Below the pieces are notes generated by a model. That model made no database searches, was not told the DNA's origin, and saw only the letters and a list, made by a program, of their open reading frames with translations. This document shows, in pieces, positions 18,616 through 28,245 of a stretch of 64,000 nucleotides of DNA. The number at the start of each line of letters is the position of its first letter. Positions within the stretch are counted from its first letter, which is position 1. The position numbers and the translations under genes were made by a program. Source of the stretch: Gordonia sp. ABSL11-1 (GTDB taxonomy: Bacteria; Actinomycetota; Actinomycetes; Mycobacteriales; Mycobacteriaceae); assembly GCF_030315685.1 (NCBI RefSeq), contig NZ_JASXSI010000019.1, positions 1-64,000 on the forward strand. The letters are read 5' to 3'.

Positions 18616-20115
18616 ATGACCGAATCAGCATCCACACCGTTTCCCGAATCCTTCCCGGAGGACGACCTGGCCGACCCGCCGGAGAGCGACACCGCTCCGG
18701 GGTCCCGGGCCGATATCCTGCGCGGTCTCACCCAGCCGACCACCGGTGAACTCCAACTCGAAGAGCGCGCGTCACTGCAGCGTGTCGCGGGTCTCTCGAC
18801 GGAACTCACGGACGTCACCGAGGTCGAGTATCGCCAGCTGCGACTCGAACGCGTCGTCCTCGTCGGCGTGTGGACCGAGGGCAGCGCAGCCCAGGCACGC
18901 GCCAGCATGGTCGAACTCGCCGCGCTCGCCGAGACCGCGGGTTCGCAGGTGCTCGACGCACTCATCCAGCGGCGCTCACGCCCCGACTCGGCGACCTATA
19001 TCGGTTCCGGCAAGGCAGACGAGCTCCGTGAGGCCGTTCTCGCGTCCGGCGCCGACACCGTGATCTGCGACGGTGAGCTCACGCCTGCGCAGCTGACCGC
19101 GCTCGAGAAGATCGTCAAGGTCAAGGTCATCGACCGGACCGCGCTCATCCTGGACATCTTCGCGCAGCACGCGACGTCGCGGGAGGGCAAGGCGCAGGTC
19201 TCGCTCGCCCAGATGGAGTACATGCTCCCGCGACTGCGCGGGTGGGGTGAGTCGATGTCCCGACAGGCCGGCGGCCGCGCCGGCAGCAACGGCGGCGTGG
19301 GTCTGCGCGGACCCGGCGAGACGAAGATCGAGACGGATCGTCGGCGCATCCGTGAACGGATGGCGAAGCTACGGCGTGAGATCCGGGGGATGAAGAAGTC
19401 GCGGACGGTCATGCGCGCCGCGCGAGAGCGGACCGCCATCCCGCGACTCACCGTAGCCGGTTACACCAACGCGGGGAAGTCGAGCCTGGTCAACGCGATG
19501 ACCGGGTCTGGGGTTCTCGTGCAGGACGCCCTGTTCGCGACCCTCGACCCGACGACCCGGCGCGCCACCCTCGACGACGGACGCGCAGTGGTGTTCACCG
19601 ATACCGTCGGCTTCGTCCGCCACCTGCCCACCCAACTCGTCGAGGCCTTCCGGTCCACCCTCGAAGAGGTCGTCGACGCCGACCTCGTCCTCCATGTCGT
19701 GGACGGGTCGGATCCGTTCCCCACCGAACAGATCTCGGCCGTACGTCGCGTGATCAACGAGGTGGTCGCCGAGGAGAACGTGGCGCCACCACCGGAACTG
19801 TTGGTGGTCAACAAGATCGACGCGATCGACGCGACCCGGATGGCCGAACTGCGTGGTGCGCTCGGCGATGCGGTGTTCGTGTCGGCCCGTACGGGCGAAG
19901 GTCTACCCGAACTGTTCGACCGGGTCCGCGAGTTCGTGGGCCGCGGCGACGTCGAACTGACCATCGACGTCCCCTATACCCGTGGCGATCTCATCTCGCG
20001 TATCCACGAGGAGGGTGAGGTGCTCTCCAGCGAGCACACCGCTGCCGGCACCACCATGCGTGTCCGGGTCCCCGCCGCCTTCGCCGGCGCACTGGACGAC
20101 CTCACGACGGGTTAG
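18616..20115 (+). CDS. hflX: GTPase HflX
   Basis: A 499-residue ribosome-associated GTPase that rescues or splits stalled ribosomes under stress. The N-terminal HflX domain covers about residues 70-275 and contains AGGRAGSNGGVGLRGPGETK. The G domain has G1 GYTNAGKSS at 282-290, G3 DTVGF and G4 NKID. ATG 18616 (MTESAST) is preferred; another in-frame ATG at 18604 adds four residues. It follows dapF by 65 bp. Confidence 0.93.
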   Translation: MTESASTPFPESFPEDDLADPPESDTAPGSRADILRGLTQPTTGELQLEERASLQRVAGLSTELTDVTEVEYRQLRLERVVLVGVWTEGSAAQARASMVELAALAETAGSQVLDALIQRRSRPDSATYIGSGKADELREAVLASGADTVICDGELTPAQLTALEKIVKVKVIDRTALILDIFAQHATSREGKAQVSLAQMEYMLPRLRGWGESMSRQAGGRAGSNGGVGLRGPGETKIETDRRRIRERMAKLRREIRGMKKSRTVMRAARERTAIPRLTVAGYTNAGKSSLVNAMTGSGVLVQDALFATLDPTTRRATLDDGRAVVFTDTVGFVRHLPTQLVEAFRSTLEEVVDADLVLHVVDGSDPFPTEQISAVRRVINEVVAEENVAPPPELLVVNKIDAIDATRMAELRGALGDAVFVSARTGEGLPELFDRVREFVGRGDVELTIDVPYTRGDLISRIHEEGEVLSSEHTAAGTTMRVRVPAAFAGALDDLTTG

Positions 20116-20332
20116 GCTCGCGCGCCGAGCGGGTCCAGGATCTCGCCGATCGGGTCCCGCAGTCATGAACCGGGCACGGTCGGCGAAAACGTGGACACAG
20201 TCGGCGGATTCGAGGGCACGGGGGGCGAATTCGAGGGCACGGTCGGCGCGGGGCGGTCGGGGAGCCGATCTACCCGCACCCCCATTCACCGGCACGCCGG
20301 TCGTGGCGCGAACGAGCGGAGGCGTGCGAGGC
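20116..20332. other. Intergenic, hflX to ptsH
   Basis: 217 bp between convergent genes. It contains an imperfect direct repeat of about 16 bp, with ATTCGAGGGCACGG at 20208-20221 and again at 20229-20242. No gene or clear terminator is seen. Confidence 0.6.
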
Positions 20333-20593
20333 CTACTCGGCGTCGAGGTCTTTCGCGACCAGGGTGGCGATCGCGTCGAGGGTGGCCTGATCCTCGGCGG
20401 TGACGACGACGGTGGTGCCCTTCTCCGCACCCAGGGTCATGATCATCAGCGCGGATCCGGCATCCACCGGTTCGCCGCCCTCGAGCGCGAGGGTCACCGT
20501 GGTCCCCGCGTCGCCGACCGCCTCGGCGATGATCGTTGCGGGACGGGCGTGCAGACCGACGGCGGACCCGACGGCGACGGTGGTGCTGGGCAT
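20333..20593 (-). CDS. ptsH: Phosphocarrier protein HPr
   Basis: An 86-residue HPr that carries phosphate from enzyme I (PtsI) to the fructose EII. The phosphorylated histidine is H15 in GLHARPA. The regulatory-serine region reads VDAGSALMIM with Ser47. The start is fixed by AAGGAG five bases before ATG 20593; an in-frame GTG six bases upstream is less likely. It lies about 150 bp downstream of fruA with a hairpin between them, so it may have its own promoter. Confidence 0.95.
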   Translation of the reverse strand: MPSTTVAVGSAVGLHARPATIIAEAVGDAGTTVTLALEGGEPVDAGSALMIMTLGAEKGTTVVVTAEDQATLDAIATLVAKDLDAE

Positions 20594-20660
20594 GGTCACT
20601 CCTTGGTGTGAGTCTTCGGGGACGAGGATACGGATGGTCGGGCGAGGATGGTGCTCAGTG

Positions 20661-20694
20661 GACGATGGGGTGCCCTCGCGGACACCCCATCGTC
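20661..20694 (-). terminator. Hairpin terminator after fruA
   Basis: GACGATGGGGTG (20661-20672) pairs perfectly with CACCCCATCGTC (20683-20694) around a 10-base loop. It lies between fruA and ptsH on the minus strand. Confidence 0.7.
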
Positions 20695-20740
20695 GTGGTC
20701 GGATGGTCAGGTCATCGGTCCAGTGTGTCCTGAGTCGGAC

Positions 20741-22834
20741 TCAGGCGGGGACGGTTTCGAGTTCCGACACCACCGTGGCACGGTCACGCTCGGTGTGCCA
20801 CTGCTTGGCCACGATCACGAGGACGGCGCTGAGTATGGTGCCCGCGGCGAGTGCGATCAGGAACAGATACCAGTGATTCATCGTGAAGAACACGAAGATC
20901 CCGCCGTGCGGCGCCCGCTGGGTCACGCCGAACGCCATGATCAGCGCGCCGGACAGTGCGCCGCCCGCCATCATCGACGGGATCACGCGGAAGGGGTCGG
21001 TGGCCGCGAACGGGATCGCGCCCTCCGAGATGAACGACGCACCGAGCAGCCAGGCCGCTTTGCCGTTCTCGCGCTCCGGCTCGGTGAACAGCCGCGGTCG
21101 GAGCACGGTCGCCAGTGCCAACGCCAGCGGCGGGACCATTCCGGCGCACATGACGGCTGCCATGATCTCGAGTTGTGCGGTGCCGCCGATCGCCAGTCCG
21201 GCGGTGGCGAACAGGTAAGCCGCCTTGTTGACCGGACCACCGAGGTCGAAGCACATCATCAGGCCGAGCACGATTCCGAGTGCGATGGCGGAGCCACCGG
21301 ACATGCTGTTGAGGCCTTCGGTCATCTGCTCGGTGACCCAGGCCAGCGGCTTGCCGAGCAGCATGTAGAGCAGGACGCCGATGATCAGGCTGCCGAGCAG
21401 CGGGATGATCACCACGGGCATCAGACCACGTGCCCACTGCGGCAACGGGAGTCGTGAGATCCAGAGGCATGCGATGCCGGCGATCAGACCACCGACCAGG
21501 CCGCCGATGAAGCTGGCGCCCACGGCGACCGACACGAGACCGGCGACGAAACCCGGTGCGATGCCGGGACGGTCGGCGATGGCGAAGGATATGTAGCCCG
21601 CCAGGACCGGGACGAGCATGCTCATCGCGAGTCCGCCGACCGCGAACAGTACCGCGCCGATGTACTGGCCGAGGCCACCGGCGGGCAGGTCCCACAGGCT
21701 GTTGTTCAGTGCGATGAACTGGCCGTCGTTGAGCGCGCCGCTCGTGTCGAGAGTGCCATTGGCGATCTCGTAGCCGCCGAGGAAGGGCAGGAAGGCGAGC
21801 GCGATGAGCAGACCACCGGCCGCGACGAACGGGATCATGTAGCTGACGCCGGTCATCAGGGCCTGCTGGGTCTGTTTGCCCAGCCCGACGCCACCGGCGT
21901 CGCCGGAACGGTCGGCGCCGGTGTCTCCGTCGCCTGCGGTGACCACCGCGGCACGCGGATCGGTCGATGCCGCAACGGCTTCGGCGATCATCGTGTCGGG
22001 CTCGTTGATGGCGCGCTTGACACCCGAGGAGATGACCGGTTTGCCGTGGAAGCGTTCCTTGCCCTTGACGCCGACATCGGTGGCGAAGATGACGGCATCG
22101 GCGTCGGCGATCACCGACGGATCGAATGCCGTGGTCGCCGACGACCCCTGCGTCTCGACATGGAAGTCGACATCGGCGCGCTCCGCCGCGTACTTGAGTG
22201 CGTCGGCGGCCATGTAGGTGTGCGCGATGCCCGTCGGACACGCCGTGATCGCCACGATCGACGGGCGCTTGTCGGTCGTCGCCGGTGCCGCAGATGCCGG
22301 GGGTGTCGTGGCAGCGGCAGCTGGGGTGGCCGTCGCGGCCCCCGTCGCAGCGGGTGCCGCCGCTGTCGGAGGTGTCGCCGGCGGATTGATCGCCTCGTCG
22401 ACGAGTTCGACGACCCGTTCGTCGCTGTCCGCCGCACGCAGGGCCGCGACGAAGTCGGGCCGCACCAGCGACCGCGCGAGCGAGCTCAGCAGTTTCATGT
22501 GCTCACTCGCCCCGCCCGCGGGAGCGGCGATGAGGAACACCAGATCCGCCGGTCCGTCCGGTGCGCCGAAGTCGACCTTCTGGGAGAGGCGCGCCATGGC
22601 CAGACTCGCCTCGGTGACGGATTCCGCGCGGGCATGCGGGATCGCGATGCCACCGGGGAGCCCGGTCGCGGACTTGGCTTCGCGTTCGAGGGCGCCGCGG
22701 GCGAGGTCGGTGGCGTCGGTGGTGCGGCCTGCGTCCGCGAGCGCGTCGGCGAGATAGCCGATGACGGCGGCGGGTTCGGCGCCGGCATCGACGTCGAGAC
22801 GCACCGTCTGCGTCGTGATGATCTGTTCTGACAT
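20741..22834 (-). CDS. fruA: Fructose PTS permease EIIABC
   Basis: A 697-residue fused enzyme II that imports fructose as fructose-1-phosphate. The order is EIIA (about 5-150, phospho-His H67 in IAIPHAR), an Ala/Pro/Thr linker, EIIB (about 190-290, phospho-Cys C199 in ITACPTGIAHTYMAA), and membrane EIIC (about 345-680). EIIC starts GVSYMIPFVAAGGLLIALAF and contains the SEGAIPFA signature. The start is ATG 22834 with AAAGGAA upstream. It follows fruK by 71 bp and forms with fruR and fruK a fructose operon. Confidence 0.95.
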   Translation of the reverse strand: MSEQIITTQTVRLDVDAGAEPAAVIGYLADALADAGRTTDATDLARGALEREAKSATGLPGGIAIPHARAESVTEASLAMARLSQKVDFGAPDGPADLVFLIAAPAGGASEHMKLLSSLARSLVRPDFVAALRAADSDERVVELVDEAINPPATPPTAAAPAATGAATATPAAAATTPPASAAPATTDKRPSIVAITACPTGIAHTYMAADALKYAAERADVDFHVETQGSSATTAFDPSVIADADAVIFATDVGVKGKERFHGKPVISSGVKRAINEPDTMIAEAVAASTDPRAAVVTAGDGDTGADRSGDAGGVGLGKQTQQALMTGVSYMIPFVAAGGLLIALAFLPFLGGYEIANGTLDTSGALNDGQFIALNNSLWDLPAGGLGQYIGAVLFAVGGLAMSMLVPVLAGYISFAIADRPGIAPGFVAGLVSVAVGASFIGGLVGGLIAGIACLWISRLPLPQWARGLMPVVIIPLLGSLIIGVLLYMLLGKPLAWVTEQMTEGLNSMSGGSAIALGIVLGLMMCFDLGGPVNKAAYLFATAGLAIGGTAQLEIMAAVMCAGMVPPLALALATVLRPRLFTEPERENGKAAWLLGASFISEGAIPFAATDPFRVIPSMMAGGALSGALIMAFGVTQRAPHGGIFVFFTMNHWYLFLIALAAGTILSAVLVIVAKQWHTERDRATVVSELETVPA

Positions 22835-22905
22835 GGGATTTCCTTTGTCGTCGAGAGGGGATCGGCGGGGTGGGTTCGCGTGGGGAGCGCGATGGTTGTG
22901 CGACG

Positions 22906-23916
22906 TCATCTCCTCGGGGCGGCTCCCGAGAGTTCGGTGATCCCGACACGGTCGAGGTCGAGCGAGTCGGGCGACGGTGGTTGGGTGCCGGCCAGAGCGG
23001 TGGCCGCGGAGCCGTAAGCGACCGCGGTGCGGAGCCGGTCGGGTTCGGCGTCTCCGCGCGTCTCCGCGATGAGGTAGCCGGCAAGGGCGGAGTCGCCGGC
23101 ACCGACCGTGCTGCGCGGGACGATGGGCGGCGGTGTCGCGAACCAGGTCCCGGACCCCGTGATGAGCATCGCGCCGGAGGCGCCGAGGGTCGCGAGGATC
23201 GCGGCGCCGGTCCGATCGACGAGTGCCCGCGCAGCAGCGATCAGTGGATAGTAGTCACCGCGGGCGGTGGCGGCGACGAGCCGTGCCGGGTCGACCCCGG
23301 TGGCCTCCGCGAGCTCCTCGTCGTTCGGCTTGAGCAGGTCGACACGCCCGGTGACGGTTGCCGACAGCGGTGCCCCCGAGGTGTCGACGGCCACCCGGCA
23401 ACCGAGGTCCACGAGGCCATCGATGACGGTGCGATACCAGGTGTCGGGCAGTCCCGGCGGCAGGGACCCGCACAGGGCGACCCAAGCCGTGTCGCGGGCG
23501 TTGTCGATCACCAGATCGGCGAGCCGGCCCGCCTGTGCGGCGTCGAGCGCGTGGCCGGGCGCGTTGATCTTCGTCGTCGTGCCGTCGGGGTCGGCGACGG
23601 TGATGTTCGACCGGACCTCGCCGTCGATCGGAAACGCCAGGTAGGGGAGTGCGACGCCGTCGAGGGCCGTCAGCAGGGGGTCGCCGGCGCGCGCGGGCAG
23701 GATCGCCCGCGTGCTGATGCCCGCCTGGGCGACCACCCGAGAGACATTCACGCCCTTGCCGCCCGGTTCCGCGCGTACCGCCCGTGCGCGTTGGACGCCA
23801 CCTCGGGCCAGCGGGGCGGGCAGCTCCAGGGTGCGGTCGAGGCTGGGATTCGCGGTGACGGTGAGGATGGTGGGTGCGGCCGGGATCGGAGATGTCATGT
23901 CGTCTCTCTCGCTCAT
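22906..23916 (-). CDS. fruK: 1-phosphofructokinase
   Basis: A 336-residue PfkB-family sugar kinase converting fructose-1-phosphate to the 1,6-bisphosphate, directly downstream of FruA chemistry. Family motifs are NPSLDRTLELP, then GGKGVNVSRV and the anion-hole/catalytic motif TVGAGDSALAGYL. ATG 23916 overlaps the fruR stop in ATGA form. An in-frame ATG at 23898 (MTSPIP) is an alternative and would remove a six-residue extension. Confidence 0.94.
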   Translation of the reverse strand: MSERDDMTSPIPAAPTILTVTANPSLDRTLELPAPLARGGVQRARAVRAEPGGKGVNVSRVVAQAGISTRAILPARAGDPLLTALDGVALPYLAFPIDGEVRSNITVADPDGTTTKINAPGHALDAAQAGRLADLVIDNARDTAWVALCGSLPPGLPDTWYRTVIDGLVDLGCRVAVDTSGAPLSATVTGRVDLLKPNDEELAEATGVDPARLVAATARGDYYPLIAAARALVDRTGAAILATLGASGAMLITGSGTWFATPPPIVPRSTVGAGDSALAGYLIAETRGDAEPDRLRTAVAYGSAATALAGTQPPSPDSLDLDRVGITELSGAAPRR

Positions 23917-24683
23917 GCGATCACCACGTCGATACCGCGCGCGGAGAGCGCGGCCGAGGCGACCGGGTCGATGTCGTCGTCGGTGATCAAGACGTCGACG
24001 TCGTCGAGATCGGCGAACGAGGACAGGTCCTCCCGATCGATCTTCGACGAATCTGCCAGGACCACAACGCGATTGGCGACACGTACGATGGCCGACTTGA
24101 TGGCGGCCTCGTCCGGGTCCGGGGTCGACAGTCCGTGGGAGTGGCTGATGCCGTTGCTGCCGACGAATGCCGTCGAGACGCGCAGCCGCTCGAGGGCGGC
24201 CACAGTCTCGGCGCCGACGGTGGCCTGGGTGAGGCCACGGACGCGTCCGCCGAGGACATGGAGGTCTGCGCTGCGGTTGTCGGCGAGGACCGCGGCGATC
24301 GGGATGCTGTGCGTGATCAGGGTCAGGCGTCGGTCCCGGGGCATGGCGAGCGCCGCCTGGCAGGTCGTGGTGCCGGCGTCGAAGAAGACCGAGCCGCCGT
24401 CCGGAGGAAGGAAGCGCGTCGCGGTCCGGCCGATCGCGAGCTTCTGATCGGTCCGGGTCATCTGACGTTCGTCGATGCCCTGCTCACCGAGAACCGGGGT
24501 CGTCCCCGGGCGAACCGCCCCTCCGTGCACCCGCTGCAGGTGCCCGGAGCGCTCGAGAACCGCGAGGTCGCGTCGGACGGTCTCGCTGGTGACGTCGAAC
24601 AGCGTCGCGAGCGCGGTCACGGACGCACGACCGTTGGCGCGCACCTGATCGGCGATCGCCTGCTGGCGCTCTTCGGCGTACAC
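23913..24683 (-). CDS. fruR: DeoR-family fructose operon repressor
   Basis: A 256-residue DeoR/GlpR regulator. The winged helix (about 1-57) contains SVTALATLFDVTSETVRRDL, followed by HGGAV. The sugar-phosphate sensing domain has FFDAGTTTCQAALAMP and a late VVLADSSKIDRE. It probably represses fruKA and perhaps ptsI in the absence of fructose-1-phosphate (inference from position). The GTG start has GAGGAAC upstream. It is first in the fruR-fruK-fruA operon and divergent from ptsI. Confidence 0.92.
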   Translation of the reverse strand: MYAEERQQAIADQVRANGRASVTALATLFDVTSETVRRDLAVLERSGHLQRVHGGAVRPGTTPVLGEQGIDERQMTRTDQKLAIGRTATRFLPPDGGSVFFDAGTTTCQAALAMPRDRRLTLITHSIPIAAVLADNRSADLHVLGGRVRGLTQATVGAETVAALERLRVSTAFVGSNGISHSHGLSTPDPDEAAIKSAIVRVANRVVVLADSSKIDREDLSSFADLDDVDVLITDDDIDPVASAALSARGIDVVIA

Positions 24684-24879
24684 GGTTCCTCATCTCATGC
24701 GGATCATGCGAGACCTGAAGGTCTGTGGATTTGTGTGGCTTTCGATGTTGCTATATCTGTGTTTACGCCTGTTTGTGTTGACAAGTCAAGGATTTCTTGT
24801 AACTTGAATCACAGAACTGGTCGAATGCGGCGTCAATCCACATTGGGCCGCGCCCGGTCGACGCAGAGATAGGACTTCG
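24684..24879. promoter_or_regulatory. Divergent control region fruR / ptsI
   Basis: An AT-richer 196-bp gap. For ptsI, TTGACA (24778-24783) and TAACTT (24800-24805) are spaced by 16 bases. A 5-2-5 palindrome TTGACAAGTCAA (24778-24789) covers the -35, a good place for a repressor. A further A-rich stretch CACAAACAGGCGTAAACAC on the minus strand (24760-24778) may be a DeoR-type site. Confidence 0.55.
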
Positions 24880-26550
24880 GTGGAGCAGACACAGGTACTG
24901 AGCGGAACCCCGGTCGTCGGCGGTCAGGCCTACGGTCCCGCGGTGTGGCCCGGTGAGCGACCCGCGTACGACCCCGCGACCGCGGTACCGGTGCCCCCGG
25001 AGGAGCGTGAGGTCGAGACCAAACGGTTCACCGATGCGGCGTCTGCCGTCGCCGGACGGCTCCGTGAACGCGCCTCCCACTCGTCGGGAGCCGCCTCCGA
25101 GGTGCTCAGCGCGACGGCAGCTCTGGCCGAGGACCGGGGGTGGGTCGGTGCTGCATCAGCGCTGATCGGCAAGGGGACGGCCGCACCTGCGGCCGCGACT
25201 GCCGCCACCGAACAGTTCGCCGCGATGTTCACCAAGCTCGGCGGGCTGATGGCCGAGCGTGTCACCGATCTCAACGATGTCCGCGACCGCGTCGTCGCCG
25301 AACTGCTCGGCGTCCCCGAACCGGGTGTCCCCGAACCCGACGAGGCGTCGGTGTTGCTCGCCGACGACCTGGCCCCGGCCGACACGGCCGGCCTCGATCC
25401 GGTCAAGATCATCGCCCTGGTCACCCGGCTGGGCGGACCGACCTCCCACACGGCGATCATCGCCCGGCAGTTGGGAATTCCCTGTGTCGTGGCGGTCACC
25501 GGACTCGGCGTCGTCGCTGCCGGCAGCACGGTCCTCGTGGACGGGACGGCGGGGACCCTCGAAGTGGACCCGGACGAGTCCGCCGCAGTGGCGGCCGTGG
25601 AGTCGAGTCGCCGTGCCGCTGCGGCCATGGCCGGCTGGGAAGGGCCCGGACAGACCGCCGACGGTCGTTCGATCTCGATCCTCGCCAACGTCGCGGACGG
25701 CACCTCGGCGCGCACCGCCACCGGTCATCCCGTCGAGGGGGTGGGACTGTTCCGGACCGAGCTGGCGTTCCTCGACCGTCCCGATGAGCCGTCGGTCGAC
25801 GAGCAGACCGCGCTCTATCGTGAGGTCCTCGAGGCGTTCCCCGGGCAGAAGGTGGTCATCCGGACACTGGATGCCGGGTCGGACAAACCGCTGAAATTCG
25901 TGACGCCCGCAGACGAGGCGAATCCCGCACTGGGTGTGCGCGGCAACAGGATCGCGATCGACCATCCCGAGATCCGCACCGCTCAGCTCGATGCGATCTC
26001 AGCTGCCGGTGCGGCCGCGGGCACCACCCCGTGGGTGATGGCCCCGATGATCGCGTCGGCCGCTGAGGCCGCCGAGTTCGCGGCCGAGGTCCGGCAGCGT
26101 GGCATGGTCGCCGGTGTGATGGTCGAGGTGCCGGCTGCGGCGATCCTGGCCCCGTCGATCCTGGCGGAGGTGGACTTCGTGTCGATCGGTACCAACGACC
26201 TCACCCAGTACACGATGGCGGCGGACCGGATGTCCGCGGAACTGGCCGCTCTCACCGACCCGTGGCAACCGGCCGTGCTCGCCCTGATCGGGATGGTGGC
26301 GCGGGCAGGTCTCGATGCCGACAAGCCGGTCGGGGTGTGCGGTGAGGCGGCCGCGGACCCATTGCTCGCGTGCGTCCTCGTCGGCATGGGCGTGACGTCG
26401 TTGTCGGCGGCGCCCGCCGCGGCCGCCGCGGTCGGGGTCCGGCTCGGCGGCGTCACCCTCGATCAGTGCCGCATCGCCGCCGACGCCGCTCTGGCGACGT
26501 CCGACCCGGCCGCTGCCAGAGCGGCCGCGACGGCCGCGCTGCAGTCCTGA
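24880..26550 (+). CDS. ptsI: PTS enzyme I
   Basis: A 556-residue phosphoenolpyruvate-protein phosphotransferase that phosphorylates HPr. The phospho-histidine is H190 in GGPTSHTAIIAR. Other signatures are GVGLFRTELAFLDR, TLDAGSDKPL, NPALGVRGNRIA, VDFVSIGTNDLTQYTMAADR and GVCGEAAADP. The GTG start fits the family length. It is transcribed divergently from fruR, a layout shared with Corynebacterium. Confidence 0.96.
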   Translation: MEQTQVLSGTPVVGGQAYGPAVWPGERPAYDPATAVPVPPEEREVETKRFTDAASAVAGRLRERASHSSGAASEVLSATAALAEDRGWVGAASALIGKGTAAPAAATAATEQFAAMFTKLGGLMAERVTDLNDVRDRVVAELLGVPEPGVPEPDEASVLLADDLAPADTAGLDPVKIIALVTRLGGPTSHTAIIARQLGIPCVVAVTGLGVVAAGSTVLVDGTAGTLEVDPDESAAVAAVESSRRAAAAMAGWEGPGQTADGRSISILANVADGTSARTATGHPVEGVGLFRTELAFLDRPDEPSVDEQTALYREVLEAFPGQKVVIRTLDAGSDKPLKFVTPADEANPALGVRGNRIAIDHPEIRTAQLDAISAAGAAAGTTPWVMAPMIASAAEAAEFAAEVRQRGMVAGVMVEVPAAAILAPSILAEVDFVSIGTNDLTQYTMAADRMSAELAALTDPWQPAVLALIGMVARAGLDADKPVGVCGEAAADPLLACVLVGMGVTSLSAAPAAAAAVGVRLGGVTLDQCRIAADAALATSDPAAARAAATAALQS

Positions 26551-26565
26551 TCACCCAGGGCCGGA

Positions 26566-27321
26566 TCAGATCCGACGCATCACCGTGACGACCTTGCCGA
26601 GGACGGCGGCGTCGTCGCCCGGGATCGGCTCGAAGAGTTCGTTGTGCGGCATCAGCCAGACGTGACCGTCCTTGCGCTTGAACGTCTTCACCGTCGCCTC
26701 ACCGTCGATCATCGCGGCGACGATGTCCCCGTTGTCGGCGACGTTCTGCTGACGCACGACGACCCAGTCGCCATCACAGATCGCCGCGTCGATCATCGAC
26801 TCGCCGACAACACGGAGCAGGAACAGTGATCCTTCGCCGACGAGCTCGCGGGGGAGCGGGAAGACGTCCTCGACGGCTTCCTCGGCCAGGATCGGTCCAC
26901 CGGCGGCGATGCGACCCAGCACCGGTACGAAGGTCGGGGTGGGCAGGCCGCCGTCCTCGGCGCCCGCCGCGGATCCGCCGGGCGGCGTGTGATCGCCGTC
27001 CTGGATGTTGACCGCACGCGGCCGGTTGTGGTCGCGTTTGAGCAGACCCTTGCGCTCCAGCGTCCGGAGCTGGTGGGCGACCGACGAGGTCGACGTGAGG
27101 CCCACCGCGTCCCCGATCTCCCGGATGCTCGGCGGGTAGCCGCGCTCACGGACGGACCGGCGGATGAACTCGAGCACCCCGCGCTGCCGGGGGGTGAGGG
27201 TGGCCTCGGCGACCTCGGGGTCGGCGACGACGGGGTCGGTGGCGTCCGGGTCGGTGCCGCCCGCCGTCGTGGGGTCGGAACCGCGGGCGGCTCCGCGCCG
27301 CCCGCCGGCCTTCTCGCTCAT
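26566..27321 (-). CDS. lexA: SOS repressor LexA
   Basis: A 251-residue LexA. A 42-residue Gly/Asp/Pro-rich extension precedes the winged helix ([40 protein letters not shown]). The self-cleavage site is Ala-Gly in [11 protein letters not shown]. The catalytic serine is in VVGESMIDA and the lysine in [13 protein letters not shown] 27321 is chosen over an upstream start at 27423 that lacks homology. SOS boxes lie in the divergent gap shared with the LysM gene. Confidence 0.95.
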   Translation of the reverse strand: MSEKAGGRRGAARGSDPTTAGGTDPDATDPVVADPEVAEATLTPRQRGVLEFIRRSVRERGYPPSIREIGDAVGLTSTSSVAHQLRTLERKGLLKRDHNRPRAVNIQDGDHTPPGGSAAGAEDGGLPTPTFVPVLGRIAAGGPILAEEAVEDVFPLPRELVGEGSLFLLRVVGESMIDAAICDGDWVVVRQQNVADNGDIVAAMIDGEATVKTFKRKDGHVWLMPHNELFEPIPGDDAAVLGKVVTVMRRI

Positions 27322-27444
27322 CGGTGAGTCCTTCCTGTCGGGATGTCGGCGAACCCGCTCAGTGGGCCGGATCGGGACCGTGAAGCAAAACTGCTGGCTG
27401 ATGGGGTTCTGTAGGGCCGACACTAACGGACCGAACCGACATCT

Positions 27445-27460
27445 TCAAACATTTGTTCGA
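27445..27460 (-). promoter_or_regulatory. LexA box, lexA side
   Basis: TCAAACATTTGTTCGA, one mismatch from TCGAAC-N4-GTTCGA, 124 bp upstream of lexA. It suggests autoregulation. Confidence 0.8.
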
Positions 27461-27497
27461 CGTGTGTCGAGACTTTGTCGGGGCATCGTGCTAGAAA

Positions 27498-27513
27498 TCG
27501 AACATGCGTTCCA
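27498..27513 (+). promoter_or_regulatory. LexA box, divS side
   Basis: TCGAACATGCGTTCCA, one mismatch from the consensus, 52 bp upstream of the LysM gene. A third, weaker copy TCGAACACGTGATCGA follows directly at 27514-27529. Confidence 0.8.
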
Positions 27514-27564
27514 TCGAACACGTGATCGATCACCCGGGTCGGTCGGGGACGCCAGGAGGACATG

Positions 27565-28143
27565 ATGAGCACGGCAACTCTCACGCGCACCACTCCGTAC
27601 GTCCGCCGCGGGGACGTCGGCGTCGCGGTGTCGGATCCGACTCCGACCCCGAAAGCGGCCCGTCGCCGGGTCGGTGACCCGTCGATCGACGTCCCGGGCC
27701 GTGCCCCGCGACAGACGGGTACCGGTTCACGCCCCCGCCGCGCAGCACGGATGGAACCGACACGGCCGGCCGATCGTCGTCCGGCGGGGCCGGTCCCGAC
27801 CTCTCGTGCGGCGAGCACGCGATGCGCGACTCCCGTGACCGATCGCCGGGTCTTCGCCCGACGTCGCGCCACCGCGCTCGCCGTCGTGGTCGGTGCCGCG
27901 CTCGCGCTGATGGTGTGGGTGGTCGCGATCGTGGGCTCGAACTACGCTGCCTCGGTCGCCCCGACACCGGTCGGCACCGAGGTCGTGCACGTCCGAGCAG
28001 GCGACACACTCAGCTCGATCGCCGACCGCGTCGCACCCGAACTGCCACGTCAGTCGGTGATCGATCAGATCGTCGAGCGCAACAACCTGTCGGGTGCGGG
28101 CCTGCGCGTCGGGCAGGCGCTGATTGCGCCCGCGTACCGCTGA
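27565..28143 (+). CDS. divS: SOS-induced LysM cell-division suppressor (DivS/Rv2719c-like)
   Basis: A 192-residue membrane-anchored protein. An Arg/Pro/Thr-rich cytoplasmic part (1-98) is followed by one membrane segment (about 100-127, ATALAVVVGAALALMVWVVAIVG in part). A C-terminal LysM domain (about 137-190) contains VHVRAGDTLSSIADRV and the end VGQALIAPAYR. Homologues next to lexA are induced by DNA damage and delay division. LexA boxes upstream fit this. AGGAGGA spacing favours the second ATG (27565) over 27562. Confidence 0.85.
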   Translation: MSTATLTRTTPYVRRGDVGVAVSDPTPTPKAARRRVGDPSIDVPGRAPRQTGTGSRPRRAARMEPTRPADRRPAGPVPTSRAASTRCATPVTDRRVFARRRATALAVVVGAALALMVWVVAIVGSNYAASVAPTPVGTEVVHVRAGDTLSSIADRVAPELPRQSVIDQIVERNNLSGAGLRVGQALIAPAYR

Positions 28144-28245
28144 GTCGGGGGCGGTATCCTCGTGGCACAAGGTCCGGCCGGAAACCGGCACGGTGCAACG
28201 GGCATGCGGTGCGCCGGTGTGTCCCGAGATGTGCGTGAGGATGAC

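Noticed and set aside
20208..20242. Direct repeat ATTCGAGGGCACGG as an operator pair.
   Set aside because: It lies between convergent genes hflX and ptsH, where no promoter is expected.
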